Shown here in pieces: positions 1 to 5,807 of a stretch of 6,168 nt of DNA. Location of the stretch: the NCBI GenBank assembly GCA_016192885.1, contig JACPTH010000112.1, forward strand, positions 1-6,168, read 5' to 3'. Position numbers and translations under genes: made by a program. The stretch's first letter is position 1. Each line of letters opens with the position of its first letter. The notes beneath the pieces were generated by a model. That model ran no database searches. It worked only from the letters and a program-made list of their open reading frames with translations, and was not told where the DNA came from. The DNA comes from a bacterium (GTDB lineage Bacteria; Muiribacteriota; Ozemobacteria; Ozemobacterales; Ozemobacteraceae).

Positions 1-126
1 ACTGCTCTGGGAAAAAATCGTGATCATCTCTTGAAGCAATGTGGAAAAAGAATCCTCAGCAAAAAGAGCGGGCAAAAAAAATAAAAAAAACAGGGCGGCT
101 AACCAAATTTTCAAGGTAACTTTCAT
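1..126 (-). CDS. Exported protein, N-terminal part only (runs off left edge)
   Basis: The reverse strand reads an uninterrupted 42 codons from ATG at 126 to the window edge. The product opens with a classic Sec signal peptide: two lysines among the first six residues, a very hydrophobic stretch (about residues 7-22, rich in Leu and Phe), and the likely signal peptidase I site LFA|ED after residue 23. The visible mature part (SFSTLLQEMITIFSQ) looks like an amphipathic helix and is too short to assign a family. The start is fixed by the Shine-Dalgarno sequence GGAGGAAA (131-138 on the complement), with GGAGG 7 bases before the ATG. A candidate promoter lies far upstream (318-346), which would give a leader of about 185 bases. 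The gene is divergent from the one starting at 499. Export to the periplasm or outside is well supported; the function is unknown. Confidence 0.72.
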   Translation of the reverse strand, partial: MKVTLKIWLAALFFLFFLPALFAEDSFSTLLQEMITIFSQSS

Positions 127-172
127 GAAATTTCCTCCAACAGAAGTGATTTTTTTGAACTTTGAGGTTTTA

Positions 173-277
173 GCAAAATTATTTTGATAGAAGGGTTTAT
201 AATCAGGGGTAGGCGCAGACGTTATGCCTGCGAGACCCGGATTTCGCAAACATAGGCGGATTTTCGAATAATTTTGC
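173..277 (-). repeat. Structured 105-base element with 11-bp inverted-repeat ends
   Basis: The ends GCAAAATTATT (173-183) and AATAATTTTGC (267-277) are exact reverse complements. Between them lies a second, GC-rich hairpin: GGGT (207-210) pairs with ACCC (235-238), and CGCAG (214-218) pairs with CTGCG (228-232) around a 9-base loop. The element sits between the candidate promoter at 318-346 and the start codon at 126 of the minus-strand exported gene, so it would be transcribed in that gene's leader. It could be a small palindromic interspersed repeat (MITE- or REP-like) or a cis-acting RNA structure. The pairing is visible in the sequence; the function is not. Confidence 0.5.
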
Positions 278-296
278 AAGTTGCTCATTAAAAAAT

Positions 297-316
297 TGGC
301 GGGGAGAATTCCGCCA
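297..316. promoter_or_regulatory. Dyad TGGCGG-N8-CCGCCA, possible operator
   Basis: A perfect 6-bp inverted repeat, TGGCGG (297-302) and CCGCCA (311-316), surrounds 8 bases. It begins two bases after the candidate -10 box of the minus-strand promoter (318-323), so it covers the expected transcription start near 311. That is a usual place for a repressor operator. On the minus strand it is followed by a run of six T, so an intrinsic terminator for transcripts arriving from the right is an alternative. No regulator gene is visible to pair with it. Confidence 0.35.
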
Positions 317-317
317 C

Positions 318-346
318 AGTATATCAAACCGGATATTTTCAAGCAA
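318..346 (-). promoter_or_regulatory. Candidate extended -10 promoter for the exported protein gene
   Basis: Read on the reverse strand: -35 box TTGCTT (341-346), a 17-base spacer, then -10 box TATACT (318-323) preceded by TGA, which matches the extended -10 TGN motif. Transcription would start near 311 and run left to the gene starting at 126. The -10 and spacing are good; the -35 is weak (TTG plus poor matches). Confidence 0.42.
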
Positions 347-498
347 TTCGTCAAATTCCCCACTTGGAAGAATTTGATGAGATTCAAGAATTTATATCGC
401 AATTTTCGCAAAGAAAGGTTGCTGAATAAGCCTTCACAAGGGTAAACTGGAAAAGATTATGTTTCCTGATACCGGTAACTGAAAAATTAGGATACGAT

Positions 499-1728
499 AT
501 GAAGAACTCCTTTGATAAAAATGGAATTCAGCGATTTCCGCTTAGGCGAATTCAAATTGATGATCTTGATAAACTTGCGGGCCTTCCGATTGAAAAGGAA
601 GACCAGGCTTTGGTTGAAAAGGTTGCAAAAAAGATTTCGGGAAAGCATCAGGCGGTGGTTTTGCCCAAAAATGAAGGCCCAAATGATAAGTATTGGATCA
701 TTCACAAACGATTTGCAGAACTTCGAGAAGTTCACGGGAAGCCGTTCGAGCGGTTTGTAGGTGATTGGCTTGACTTTCTGCTGACCGGTTCTCTCCAAGA
801 GAAATTTACAAATCAATGCTTCGAGGAAGCCTTAAAACAAGAGCGTCGAAAAAAAATTGACCCCCTTTCCCCCGAAGGAGCAATGAATAAAAACCTTCCT
901 TCTCCTGTTGGAATTGAAATCCTGATAGGGGGAGAACCTGTTACAAGGTCTTATCATTACTTAAAAAGAAAACGCTTGCTTTCTCTTCTCTTCCTTGATA
1001 GTGAAAAATATTCTGATTTCGTGAAGCTAATGAAACAAATTGAAATCGTTTGTGAGAGCGAAGGGGTAGTAGAGATTTTAAAAGGGTTGGATCGAGCCGC
1101 GCGGCGAAAGGCGGTTGAAGAAATCCTTGATCGTTTAAAATTCCAAATAAACCCTAAAGATGTCAAAAGCGCCTGGGTTCTTTTGGAATTTGATTTGTTT
1201 GAAGACCTGGGTTGGTTGTACGACAAAATAAGGAACTTGAGTCTATTAAGACCTAGCTTCTACGAGGATTTCGATCATGCATATAGATATGCAAAAAAAT
1301 TGTTAAAGCTTATGATTTCCGAATTTGAATTGACCTTTCCTCCGGAAAAAGAAAAGAAAGGAGCAATTCTTGACTATTTGCGTGATACCCTCGAAGTTTA
1401 CACATACCATCACTTTGTTTTGAAATTTTATCAACAAACCATCATGCCGATTTCAAGGCATGAGATTGAGAAAGAACAGATGGGATTTTTGTCCAGAATT
1501 GACGGATTGCGCGCGGAAAATCGCCAAGTGCGCGATGAACTGAGCCGAGTCACCCTTGAGCGTGATCAAGCTCTAGCCCAATCCCGCACCGCGAAACAAG
1601 AAACGGAGCAATTTCGAGAAAAGCTGGGAAAACTTGACCCTCTTGAGCTGACAAAGCAAAGTCGAGCGATGGAGGCGAAGTTGAAAGATCCAGCCTTCGT
1701 GAATTGGACGCCGAAAATCAAAAGTTGA
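499..1728 (+). CDS. Helical/coiled-coil protein, N-terminal part of a frameshifted gene with DUF2325
   Basis: This 409-codon frame starts at ATG 499 behind AGGA (489-492, 6 bases of spacing). Residues 1-110 form a mixed charged region and residues 150-310 are mostly helical; I recognise neither. About 322-396 is a clear heptad-type coiled coil (LSRIDGLRAENRQVRDELSR and following). There is no signal peptide or membrane span, so it is probably cytoplasmic. The last 12 residues (PAFVNWTPKIKS) abruptly lose the heptad pattern. At the same place the -1 frame takes over with LRELDAENQKLIKQL, which resumes it and leads into the DUF2325-like domain ending at 2102. One missing base near 1692 would explain both; restoring it gives about 534 aa. 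Known DUF2325 proteins often carry a coiled coil before this domain. The upstream promoter is weak (TTCACA 433-438, TTATGT 457-462). Function unknown. Confidence 0.8.
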   Translation: MKNSFDKNGIQRFPLRRIQIDDLDKLAGLPIEKEDQALVEKVAKKISGKHQAVVLPKNEGPNDKYWIIHKRFAELREVHGKPFERFVGDWLDFLLTGSLQEKFTNQCFEEALKQERRKKIDPLSPEGAMNKNLPSPVGIEILIGGEPVTRSYHYLKRKRLLSLLFLDSEKYSDFVKLMKQIEIVCESEGVVEILKGLDRAARRKAVEEILDRLKFQINPKDVKSAWVLLEFDLFEDLGWLYDKIRNLSLLRPSFYEDFDHAYRYAKKLLKLMISEFELTFPPEKEKKGAILDYLRDTLEVYTYHHFVLKFYQQTIMPISRHEIEKEQMGFLSRIDGLRAENRQVRDELSRVTLERDQALAQSRTAKQETEQFREKLGKLDPLELTKQSRAMEAKLKDPAFVNWTPKIKS

Positions 1729-2102
1729 TAAAGCAACTTGGTGATTTACACGCTCTTCCTGACGAGACGAGTAAATCCGTGGAAAGTTTACTTTTTGGAA
1801 AGCGCGTAGTGGTATTTGGCGGGATAGGTAGGGACCATTATTGGCCTCTTTTAAGAGATGCGGGGGTTAAAGATTCTGATTACCGATGGTATGAGGGTTA
1901 TAAAACTATAAGCCAGGCAAGGACCGCGGAAATTGTGGGTTGGTGCGATCTAGTGGTGGTCATAACAAGCTATGCAGGTCATTTGCTTCTTTATCAAACC
2001 AGGGAAGTTCTTTCAAAAGGCCAGGTTTTGCTTTTAATTCATAACAGCGGAGTAGGCACCTTAAGACAGCAAATTTTGGAAAAATTTAAAAAATCTGATT
2101 GA
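1704..2102 (+). CDS. DUF2325-like domain, C-terminal part of the frameshifted gene
   Basis: This is the -1 frame relative to the preceding coding region and overlaps its end. It is open from 1647, but the only start near the overlap is TTG at 1704, with no Shine-Dalgarno sequence, so independent initiation is poorly supported. After a coiled-coil tail (LDAENQKLIKQL) comes a compact alpha/beta domain. It has a hydrophobic strand ending in a double glycine (KRVVVFGGIGRDHY), a second strand (CDLVVVITSYAGH), a helix, and a third strand followed by NSGVGTLRQQI. This order and the final Ser-Gly-x-x-x-Leu motif match the DUF2325 family, whose biochemical role is not established. The domain itself looks intact. 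The likely explanation is one gene, 499-2102, broken by a 1-base deletion or a sequencing error. A translational frameshift is less likely because I see no good slippery heptamer in the overlap 1647-1728. Confidence 0.72.
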   Translation: MDAENQKLIKQLGDLHALPDETSKSVESLLFGKRVVVFGGIGRDHYWPLLRDAGVKDSDYRWYEGYKTISQARTAEIVGWCDLVVVITSYAGHLLLYQTREVLSKGQVLLLIHNSGVGTLRQQILEKFKKSD

Positions 2103-2303
2103 AATAGAAATGCATTTGGTATATGTACTCCCTTGTGCAAAAAACATTTTTTTTTGATAACCGATCCCCTTTATTTTCCGCATGGGCGAATAAGTTGATT
2201 TCCGTCTTTTAAAAGCTTTTTTTGCATGATTCTGCAAAGCGAGTTTTTATCGATCTTTATCCCCTAAAAAATTAGATCTTTTTTACTTTCTAGGAGCGGG
2301 AAA
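2103..2303. other. AT-rich spacer without a convincing gene
   Basis: This stretch is rich in A and T tracts. It holds one small perfect hairpin, TTTGCA (2221-2226) with TGCAAA (2233-2238), and the short palindrome CTTTTAAAAG just before it. There is no GC-rich terminator after the DUF2325 frame. A weak promoter candidate for the downstream plus-strand genes is TTGTGC (2133-2138), 17 bases, GATAAC (2156-2161). The longest open stretches here lack a ribosome site and protein-like composition. Confidence 0.4.
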
Positions 2304-2449
2304 GTGGGTGATGCCAAGGGTCTCTTATTCCCCTTTTTGGCGGCTTGATAATGTTGCTGGATTCCTATTTTGCCGATTCCGCTCTCAATATGTCAGTGGT
2401 TTGCGGAGTTGTCCTTGCCGGAATGTATTGGTTGAATAAACGAGCCTAA
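2304..2449 (+). CDS. Tiny membrane protein, apparently split by a frameshift
   Basis: A GTG at 2304 follows a strong Shine-Dalgarno sequence (AGGAG 2292-2296, 7-base gap) and opens a frame that stops after 14 residues at 2346-2348. The -1 frame, from ATG 2351 to TAA 2447-2449, encodes 32 residues with a hydrophobic helix (MSVVCGVVLAGMYWL) and a positive end (NKRA). The same -1 frame read back to 2321 is also hydrophobic (SLIPLFGGLIMLLDSYF). Joining the GTG start to it gives about 48 residues with two membrane helices, a very plausible small inner-membrane protein. The CCCC-TTTTT run at 2330-2338 is a likely place for a lost base. Alternatives are a 14-codon leader coupled to the 32-aa ORF, or only the 32-aa ORF being real. 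The gene ends 25 bases before the next start, so co-transcription is likely. Confidence 0.42.
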
Positions 2450-2474
2450 TTGAGCCTTAACATGGAGGAGGATA

Positions 2475-3197
2475 ATGGCGATCGATGAAATTGAAGTTCC
2501 AGGCAATTCTATTTCCCTGCAATGTTCCATTTTTAAGGCGGAATCAATAGATAAATTGTTTGGCGAGATGGGTGAAAATAACAACCTATTTGATTTAGAA
2601 AGAGAATCTCCTGGGTTTCACGACTGCGATTCCAATTCGCGGGTAGTTAGAGGTTTTTATTCCCTAGTTAGTTCTTTTGAGGTTGAACATTTAATCGAAG
2701 GAATTAGCACTCTAAGTTTGTTAAAGCGAATTGAAAGTTGCGAGTTTTTGGCAATGAACGGTTTTCTTTTTTCTTTTGGAAAACTGGGCACACAGAAAGT
2801 TCTTTTCCAAACTATGTCCGGCTTGACGGGTTTTGGGGTTCGTTCAATAGAATATGAATTTCTACAAATGAGCCGATTTCATGAAAGATTATCCCAAGTT
2901 AAAGCCATTGTCATTACTAACCCTAAGGATAAAGAAATTCGTAGGGCACGACTTGCTGGTAGGATCGAGAGTTACACCGATTACAACATTTTAGATCCCT
3001 TGAATCACGGAATTGAAAATGTCTCAGGGTTGATAGACGGTCCCCTTGGACCTATGAACGTAACCGTGGGCCGCAAAGGAAGCTGGCGAATTGGGGTCAG
3101 GAAAGGTTTCATTTTGACCCTTGATTGTCTTTTGTGGCTCAATGAAATGATTCAAGAGGAGAAACCGCCAAGCCAGACTTTTTTTAAAGCAGGCTAA
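2475..3197 (+). CDS. Hypothetical protein, 240 aa, family not recognised
   Basis: The ATG at 2475 follows an unusually strong ribosome site (GGAGGAGG, 2464-2471). A start at the ATG at 2462 would run straight through that site, so 2475 is preferred. The protein has no signal peptide, no clear membrane span and no metal-binding cysteine pairs. The first 60 residues are acidic and Asn/Ser-rich. The rest alternates strands and helices, with a buried-looking segment (about 82-112, including EFLAMNGFLFSFGKLGTQKV), a basic stretch (KDKEIRRARLAGR, about 150-162), and a Gly-rich turn region (GLIDGPLGPMNVTVGRKGSW, about 186-205) before a hydrophobic C-terminal helix. It is followed after 33 bases by the zinc-finger membrane protein gene, without a terminator between them. 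The two are probably one transcript. I cannot name a function. Confidence 0.82.
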   Translation: MAIDEIEVPGNSISLQCSIFKAESIDKLFGEMGENNNLFDLERESPGFHDCDSNSRVVRGFYSLVSSFEVEHLIEGISTLSLLKRIESCEFLAMNGFLFSFGKLGTQKVLFQTMSGLTGFGVRSIEYEFLQMSRFHERLSQVKAIVITNPKDKEIRRARLAGRIESYTDYNILDPLNHGIENVSGLIDGPLGPMNVTVGRKGSWRIGVRKGFILTLDCLLWLNEMIQEEKPPSQTFFKAG

Positions 3198-3230
3198 ATC
3201 TTTTGAAAGAATAAATTAGGAGCAATAATA

Positions 3231-4367
3231 GTGGAAGAGGTAATTCGTGAAGGTTACTGGGTTTGCCCAAATTGCGAAAAGAAGAATAAAGGGAGCCATT
3301 TGAAATGCGAAAGCTGCGGCTCCGCAAGGGGAAATGTTGAATTCGTTTATGACGAAGCGGGAAAGGAAATAACCGGGGAGAAGGAAAAAGCCGAGGCGCT
3401 TCATGGCCCGGATTGGATTTGCGCGTTTTGCGAAACGAGTAATCCCGCGGGTTCGACCTCCTGCAAGCAGTGTAGCGCTTCTCCGAGCGAAGGAAAGAAA
3501 CGCCAAGAAAAGGATGTTCCGCTGAACTCTTCTCCCAAAACAAAGAGCGAAAAGCCGACCAGTTCTCCCCCACCTCATCCCAAACCGAGAGTTTTACCTC
3601 CGTCTCCCCAATCTTCACCTTCTCCATTGAGTAAATTTATTGGGTTGGGAATTTTTTTATCGATCGTTTTACTCATCATTTGGGGAGTTAGAACAACTCA
3701 AGAGACCATGGTAGTAGAAGCCTGTAAATGGTCACGTACAATTTCCATCCAAGAATACAAATCAATTCAGCACGAAGATTGGATTGAAAAAGTTCCCGCC
3801 GGGGGAAAAATTCTCCTAAAGGCCCAAAAGGAAAAGTCTCAGAAGGATGTTCCTGACGGATACAAAAACGTAGAAGAAACATATACCGTAAAACAAAAGG
3901 TGGGAACAAAGAAGGAAAAAGTGGGAGTAAAAGATCTTGGGAATGGCAAATTTAAAGAAATTTACGAGGAAAAACCCGTGTATAAAAGCGAGGAAAAAAC
4001 CAGAACGGTTCGAAAACAGGTGTTTAAAAAAGTTCCGGTTTTTGACACCTGGGCGACTTTTGAAGTCATGGAGTGGGTGGACATCGATAAAAAGGTTGCC
4101 GAGGGAGGGCCGAACGACCCTGTTTGGCCGGAAACGGGTATTTCCGCTTCATCAGGGGCTCCAACGATTGGCCAAAAACGTGAAGGAAAAAGAACGGAGA
4201 ATTACGAAGTAACCTTCAAGGAAGCAAAGAGCGGGAAAACTTATCAATTAGAAAAAATCGGAAACAACCCATTGGGCTCCGAACTATTCATGAAGTTGCG
4301 TCCCAAATCAAATTGGATTGTTTCGGTGACCGGTTTCGGCGTAATTACTGAGGTCAAAGCCCCATAG
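3231..4367 (+). CDS. Membrane protein with two RanBP2-type zinc fingers
   Basis: The start is GTG 3231, with AGGAG at 3218-3222 and an 8-base gap. Two short fingers follow the RanBP2/Ran-binding pattern W-x-C-x2-C-x3-N-x6-C-x2-C: W10, C12, C15, N19, C26, C29 and W62, C64, C67, N71, C78, C81. Next come a charged and then proline/serine-rich linker (about 85-134), one membrane helix (about 136-153), and a roughly 225-residue C-terminal domain. That domain has a VEACKWSRTISIQEY opening, a lysine-rich middle with repeated K/E-x-V/Y patterns, and a W-E-V-M-E-W-like section (WATFEVMEWVD). With no signal peptide and an N-terminal zinc region, the fingers are expected in the cytoplasm and the large domain outside. 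The C-terminal domain resembles a domain seen behind zinc ribbons in uncharacterised bacterial membrane proteins. It is convergent with the SPFH gene, whose family commonly partners zinc-ribbon membrane proteins. Ligand unknown. Confidence 0.85.
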   Translation: MEEVIREGYWVCPNCEKKNKGSHLKCESCGSARGNVEFVYDEAGKEITGEKEKAEALHGPDWICAFCETSNPAGSTSCKQCSASPSEGKKRQEKDVPLNSSPKTKSEKPTSSPPPHPKPRVLPPSPQSSPSPLSKFIGLGIFLSIVLLIIWGVRTTQETMVVEACKWSRTISIQEYKSIQHEDWIEKVPAGGKILLKAQKEKSQKDVPDGYKNVEETYTVKQKVGTKKEKVGVKDLGNGKFKEIYEEKPVYKSEEKTRTVRKQVFKKVPVFDTWATFEVMEWVDIDKKVAEGGPNDPVWPETGISASSGAPTIGQKREGKRTENYEVTFKEAKSGKTYQLEKIGNNPLGSELFMKLRPKSNWIVSVTGFGVITEVKAP

Positions 4368-4436
4368 AAACGGTTCAATAAATTAATCAAAGAGAAGTTT
4401 TTTTTCTTTTTTCGAAAAAAAATTACCTGAATCGGA

Positions 4437-4482
4437 AAATCCCCCGGCAATAAATTTTGACTTGTACGAATCCGGGGGATTT
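4437..4482 (-). terminator. Long hairpin between convergent genes
   Basis: AAATCCCCCGG (4437-4447) and CCGGGGGATTT (4472-4482) are exact reverse complements, giving an 11-bp stem with a 24-base loop. It begins 11 bases beyond the stop codon of the minus-strand SPFH gene. On that strand the stem ends in four T, and an eight-T run lies further on (4415-4422), which suits termination of that gene. On the plus strand only three T follow. The T-tract plus TTTTTTCGAAAAAA palindrome (4407-4420) may help stop the plus-strand transcript. The large loop is unusual for an intrinsic terminator. Confidence 0.5.
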
Positions 4483-4493
4483 GAACTGGAAGG

Positions 4494-5648
4494 TTATGAA
4501 TTACTACCCCCGCAATGAGGGCAAAATTTTGCTCCCTGCGTAAGGTCAGCTTTACAAGATGAGCATTTTGCGGTTTGGGGACCTCCGCATTCCGGACAAA
4601 ATTTCGTGTTGGCGGGAATGCTCTTTTTGCATGAGACACAGGCGACCATTTGGTTCCTTGAATTCGGTGTGCCGCACTGAGGGCAGAATTTGGCGGTTTC
4701 ATCAATACTGTTTTGGCATTTTGTACAAGGAATTTGCCGACCGCCAGTAAAACCTGCCGGGGTGTTAAACATCGATGTCATTGTTTGGCCTAACCCCATC
4801 CCGGCGCCCAACCCGACCCCAACTCCGGCGGTTCCCCCCGGGTTGTTTGCGGCTTGGTGCAAGGCGCCGAGTTGTTCAACGGTCGCATAATTTCTCATGC
4901 TTGCAGGGTCAACCTCGCCTAAAGCGCGGATGGCCTGCGCGTCAGCCATTTTGTCGGAAATGCGGTCAATACGTTTTTTTGTGTCTTCATCAAAGTCGGT
5001 ATTCTCTATGCGAAAATCGGTTAACTCAAACCCCAATGGTACGAAAATCTCGGCAAGTGTGTCTTGCAGCGCCTTGGAAAGTTCTACCCGCTTTTTATCA
5101 ATTTCCGAGTAACCATAGCCTGATTCTGCGAAAAGGTCGGTAAGAGGGGTTAAAAGGCGATCTACAATGATGTTCCTTATTTCAGCGATGTTAAAAATAC
5201 TTCTAGTGCTTGCAATTTCGGTGAAGAATTTCCTTACATTGGTAATGTGGAAAGAAAAATTTCCAAAAGCCCTCAATCCGACCGGAAATTTGTACTTTGG
5301 GTCATCATACTTTATCGGGGCTTTGGTTCCCCATTTTTGATTGAGAAATTCGGTAACCCTAATGAAAAAAATATTCGCTTTGTGCTCCGATTCGAACCCC
5401 TGCATGAATTTTGAAATTGTCGTCCAAAATGGAATATTGGCGGTTCGTAACTCGAAAAGTCCGGAAAAATCGTGGACAGCTTGAACTTGCCCTTCGTAAA
5501 CAAAAATGGCAGCTTGTCCGGGATTGACCAGCAGTTTTGAGGCATTTTTTAGCTCATCCCCGCTTCCATCCCAACGCCAAATCAGGACATCCGGAGAAGG
5601 ATCCTTCCACTCAATCACCGAGCGCATTTGACCGCCAAAAATCGACAT
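4494..5648 (-). CDS. YdjI-type SPFH/Band 7 protein with three zinc ribbons
   Basis: The start ATG (5646-5648) follows AAGGGAGAG (5653-5661). Residues about 10-235 match the YdjI branch of the SPFH/Band 7 superfamily, often annotated 'virion core protein'. Visible marks are VIEWKDPSPDVLIWRW, the QAAIFVYEGQVQAVHDFSG strand-turn, and NQKWGTKAPI. A helical stretch with DKMADAQAIRALGEVD follows, then a glycine-rich linker (about 268-288). The protein ends with three zinc ribbons, each CxxC-x10-CxxC: C308/C311/C322/C325, C337/C340/C351/C354 and C362/C365/C376/C379. There is no transmembrane helix, so membrane association is probably peripheral. In Bacillus subtilis, YdjI acts with YdjG/YdjH and PspA at the membrane. 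SPFH proteins in general form oligomeric scaffolds on membranes. At 384 aa the length fits the family with added ribbons. It is convergent with the zinc-finger membrane protein gene and divergent from the exported protein gene at 5890. No pspA is visible. Confidence 0.93.
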   Translation of the reverse strand: MSIFGGQMRSVIEWKDPSPDVLIWRWDGSGDELKNASKLLVNPGQAAIFVYEGQVQAVHDFSGLFELRTANIPFWTTISKFMQGFESEHKANIFFIRVTEFLNQKWGTKAPIKYDDPKYKFPVGLRAFGNFSFHITNVRKFFTEIASTRSIFNIAEIRNIIVDRLLTPLTDLFAESGYGYSEIDKKRVELSKALQDTLAEIFVPLGFELTDFRIENTDFDEDTKKRIDRISDKMADAQAIRALGEVDPASMRNYATVEQLGALHQAANNPGGTAGVGVGLGAGMGLGQTMTSMFNTPAGFTGGRQIPCTKCQNSIDETAKFCPQCGTPNSRNQMVACVSCKKSIPANTKFCPECGGPQTAKCSSCKADLTQGAKFCPHCGGSNS

Positions 5649-5721
5649 AAAACTCTCCCTTTTAGGAAATTAGGTTACACCAAGTCGCGAAACAACTTTC
5701 CACCTTGAAAATCTTTTGAAA

Positions 5722-5751
5722 AGTATATCCTATTTCAGATTACTTCCGCAA
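5722..5751 (-). promoter_or_regulatory. Candidate promoter of the SPFH gene
   Basis: On the reverse strand: TTGCGG (5746-5751), an 18-base spacer, then TATACT (5722-5727). Transcription would start near 5715, giving a leader of about 65 bases before the ATG at 5648. The -10 is good and the -35 modest. The palindrome CTTTTGAAAAG (5713-5723) overlaps the -10 and the start site. Confidence 0.38.
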
Positions 5752-5779
5752 TAAAATTTAAATTTCCCCGGTAATAAAA

Positions 5780-5807
5780 TTGCGACAATTCTACCGCCTA
5801 CGATAAT
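5780..5807 (+). promoter_or_regulatory. Candidate promoter of the exported nucleotidyltransferase-like gene
   Basis: TTGCGA (5780-5785), a 16-base spacer, then GATAAT (5802-5807). The leader to ATG 5890 would be about 75 bases. It lies back-to-back with the SPFH gene promoter; their -35 boxes form the inverted repeat CGCAAT/ATTGCG (5747-5752 and 5779-5784). Confidence 0.4.

Larger units (their letters stand above)
292..429 (+). pseudogene. Possible coding remnant without a start codon
   Basis: One plus-strand frame is open from the stop at 289-291 to TAA at 427-429. Its last 30 residues read like a real protein end (for example QIPHLEEFDEIQEFISQFSQ, an acidic amphipathic helix). There is no ATG, GTG or TTG with a ribosome site at its head, and the frame overlaps the minus-strand promoter and dyad. 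It could be the tail of a decayed gene whose front was lost, or chance. At 45 codons it is short, so confidence is low. Confidence 0.2.

Noticed and set aside
487..816. 109-codon minus-strand open frame
   Set aside because: It is antisense to the start of the well-supported coiled-coil gene, has no ribosome site, and its composition fits a reverse-strand shadow.
1704..1706. TTG as a genuine independent start for the DUF2325 frame
   Set aside because: There is no Shine-Dalgarno sequence upstream, and the same frame already continues the coiled coil before this codon, so a frameshifted single gene explains it better.
1647..1728. Programmed -1 ribosomal frameshift between the two coiled-coil frames
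   Set aside because: No X-XXY-YYZ heptamer such as A-AAA-AAG is in register in the overlap, and no clear downstream stem was found.
3184..3627. 147- and 120-codon minus-strand open frames opposite the zinc-finger gene
   Set aside because: The plus strand here encodes two intact zinc fingers; the minus frames are rich in Arg, Ser, Phe and Leu with no motif or ribosome site.
4775..5143. 122-codon plus-strand frame within the SPFH gene
   Set aside because: It lies opposite the conserved SPFH-to-zinc-ribbon coding sequence and has Arg/Pro/Cys-rich shadow composition.
5750..5781. Direct repeat AATAAAATT (5750-5758, 5773-5781)
   Set aside because: It is short and AT-rich in an AT-rich region, and only two copies exist, so it is likely to be chance.
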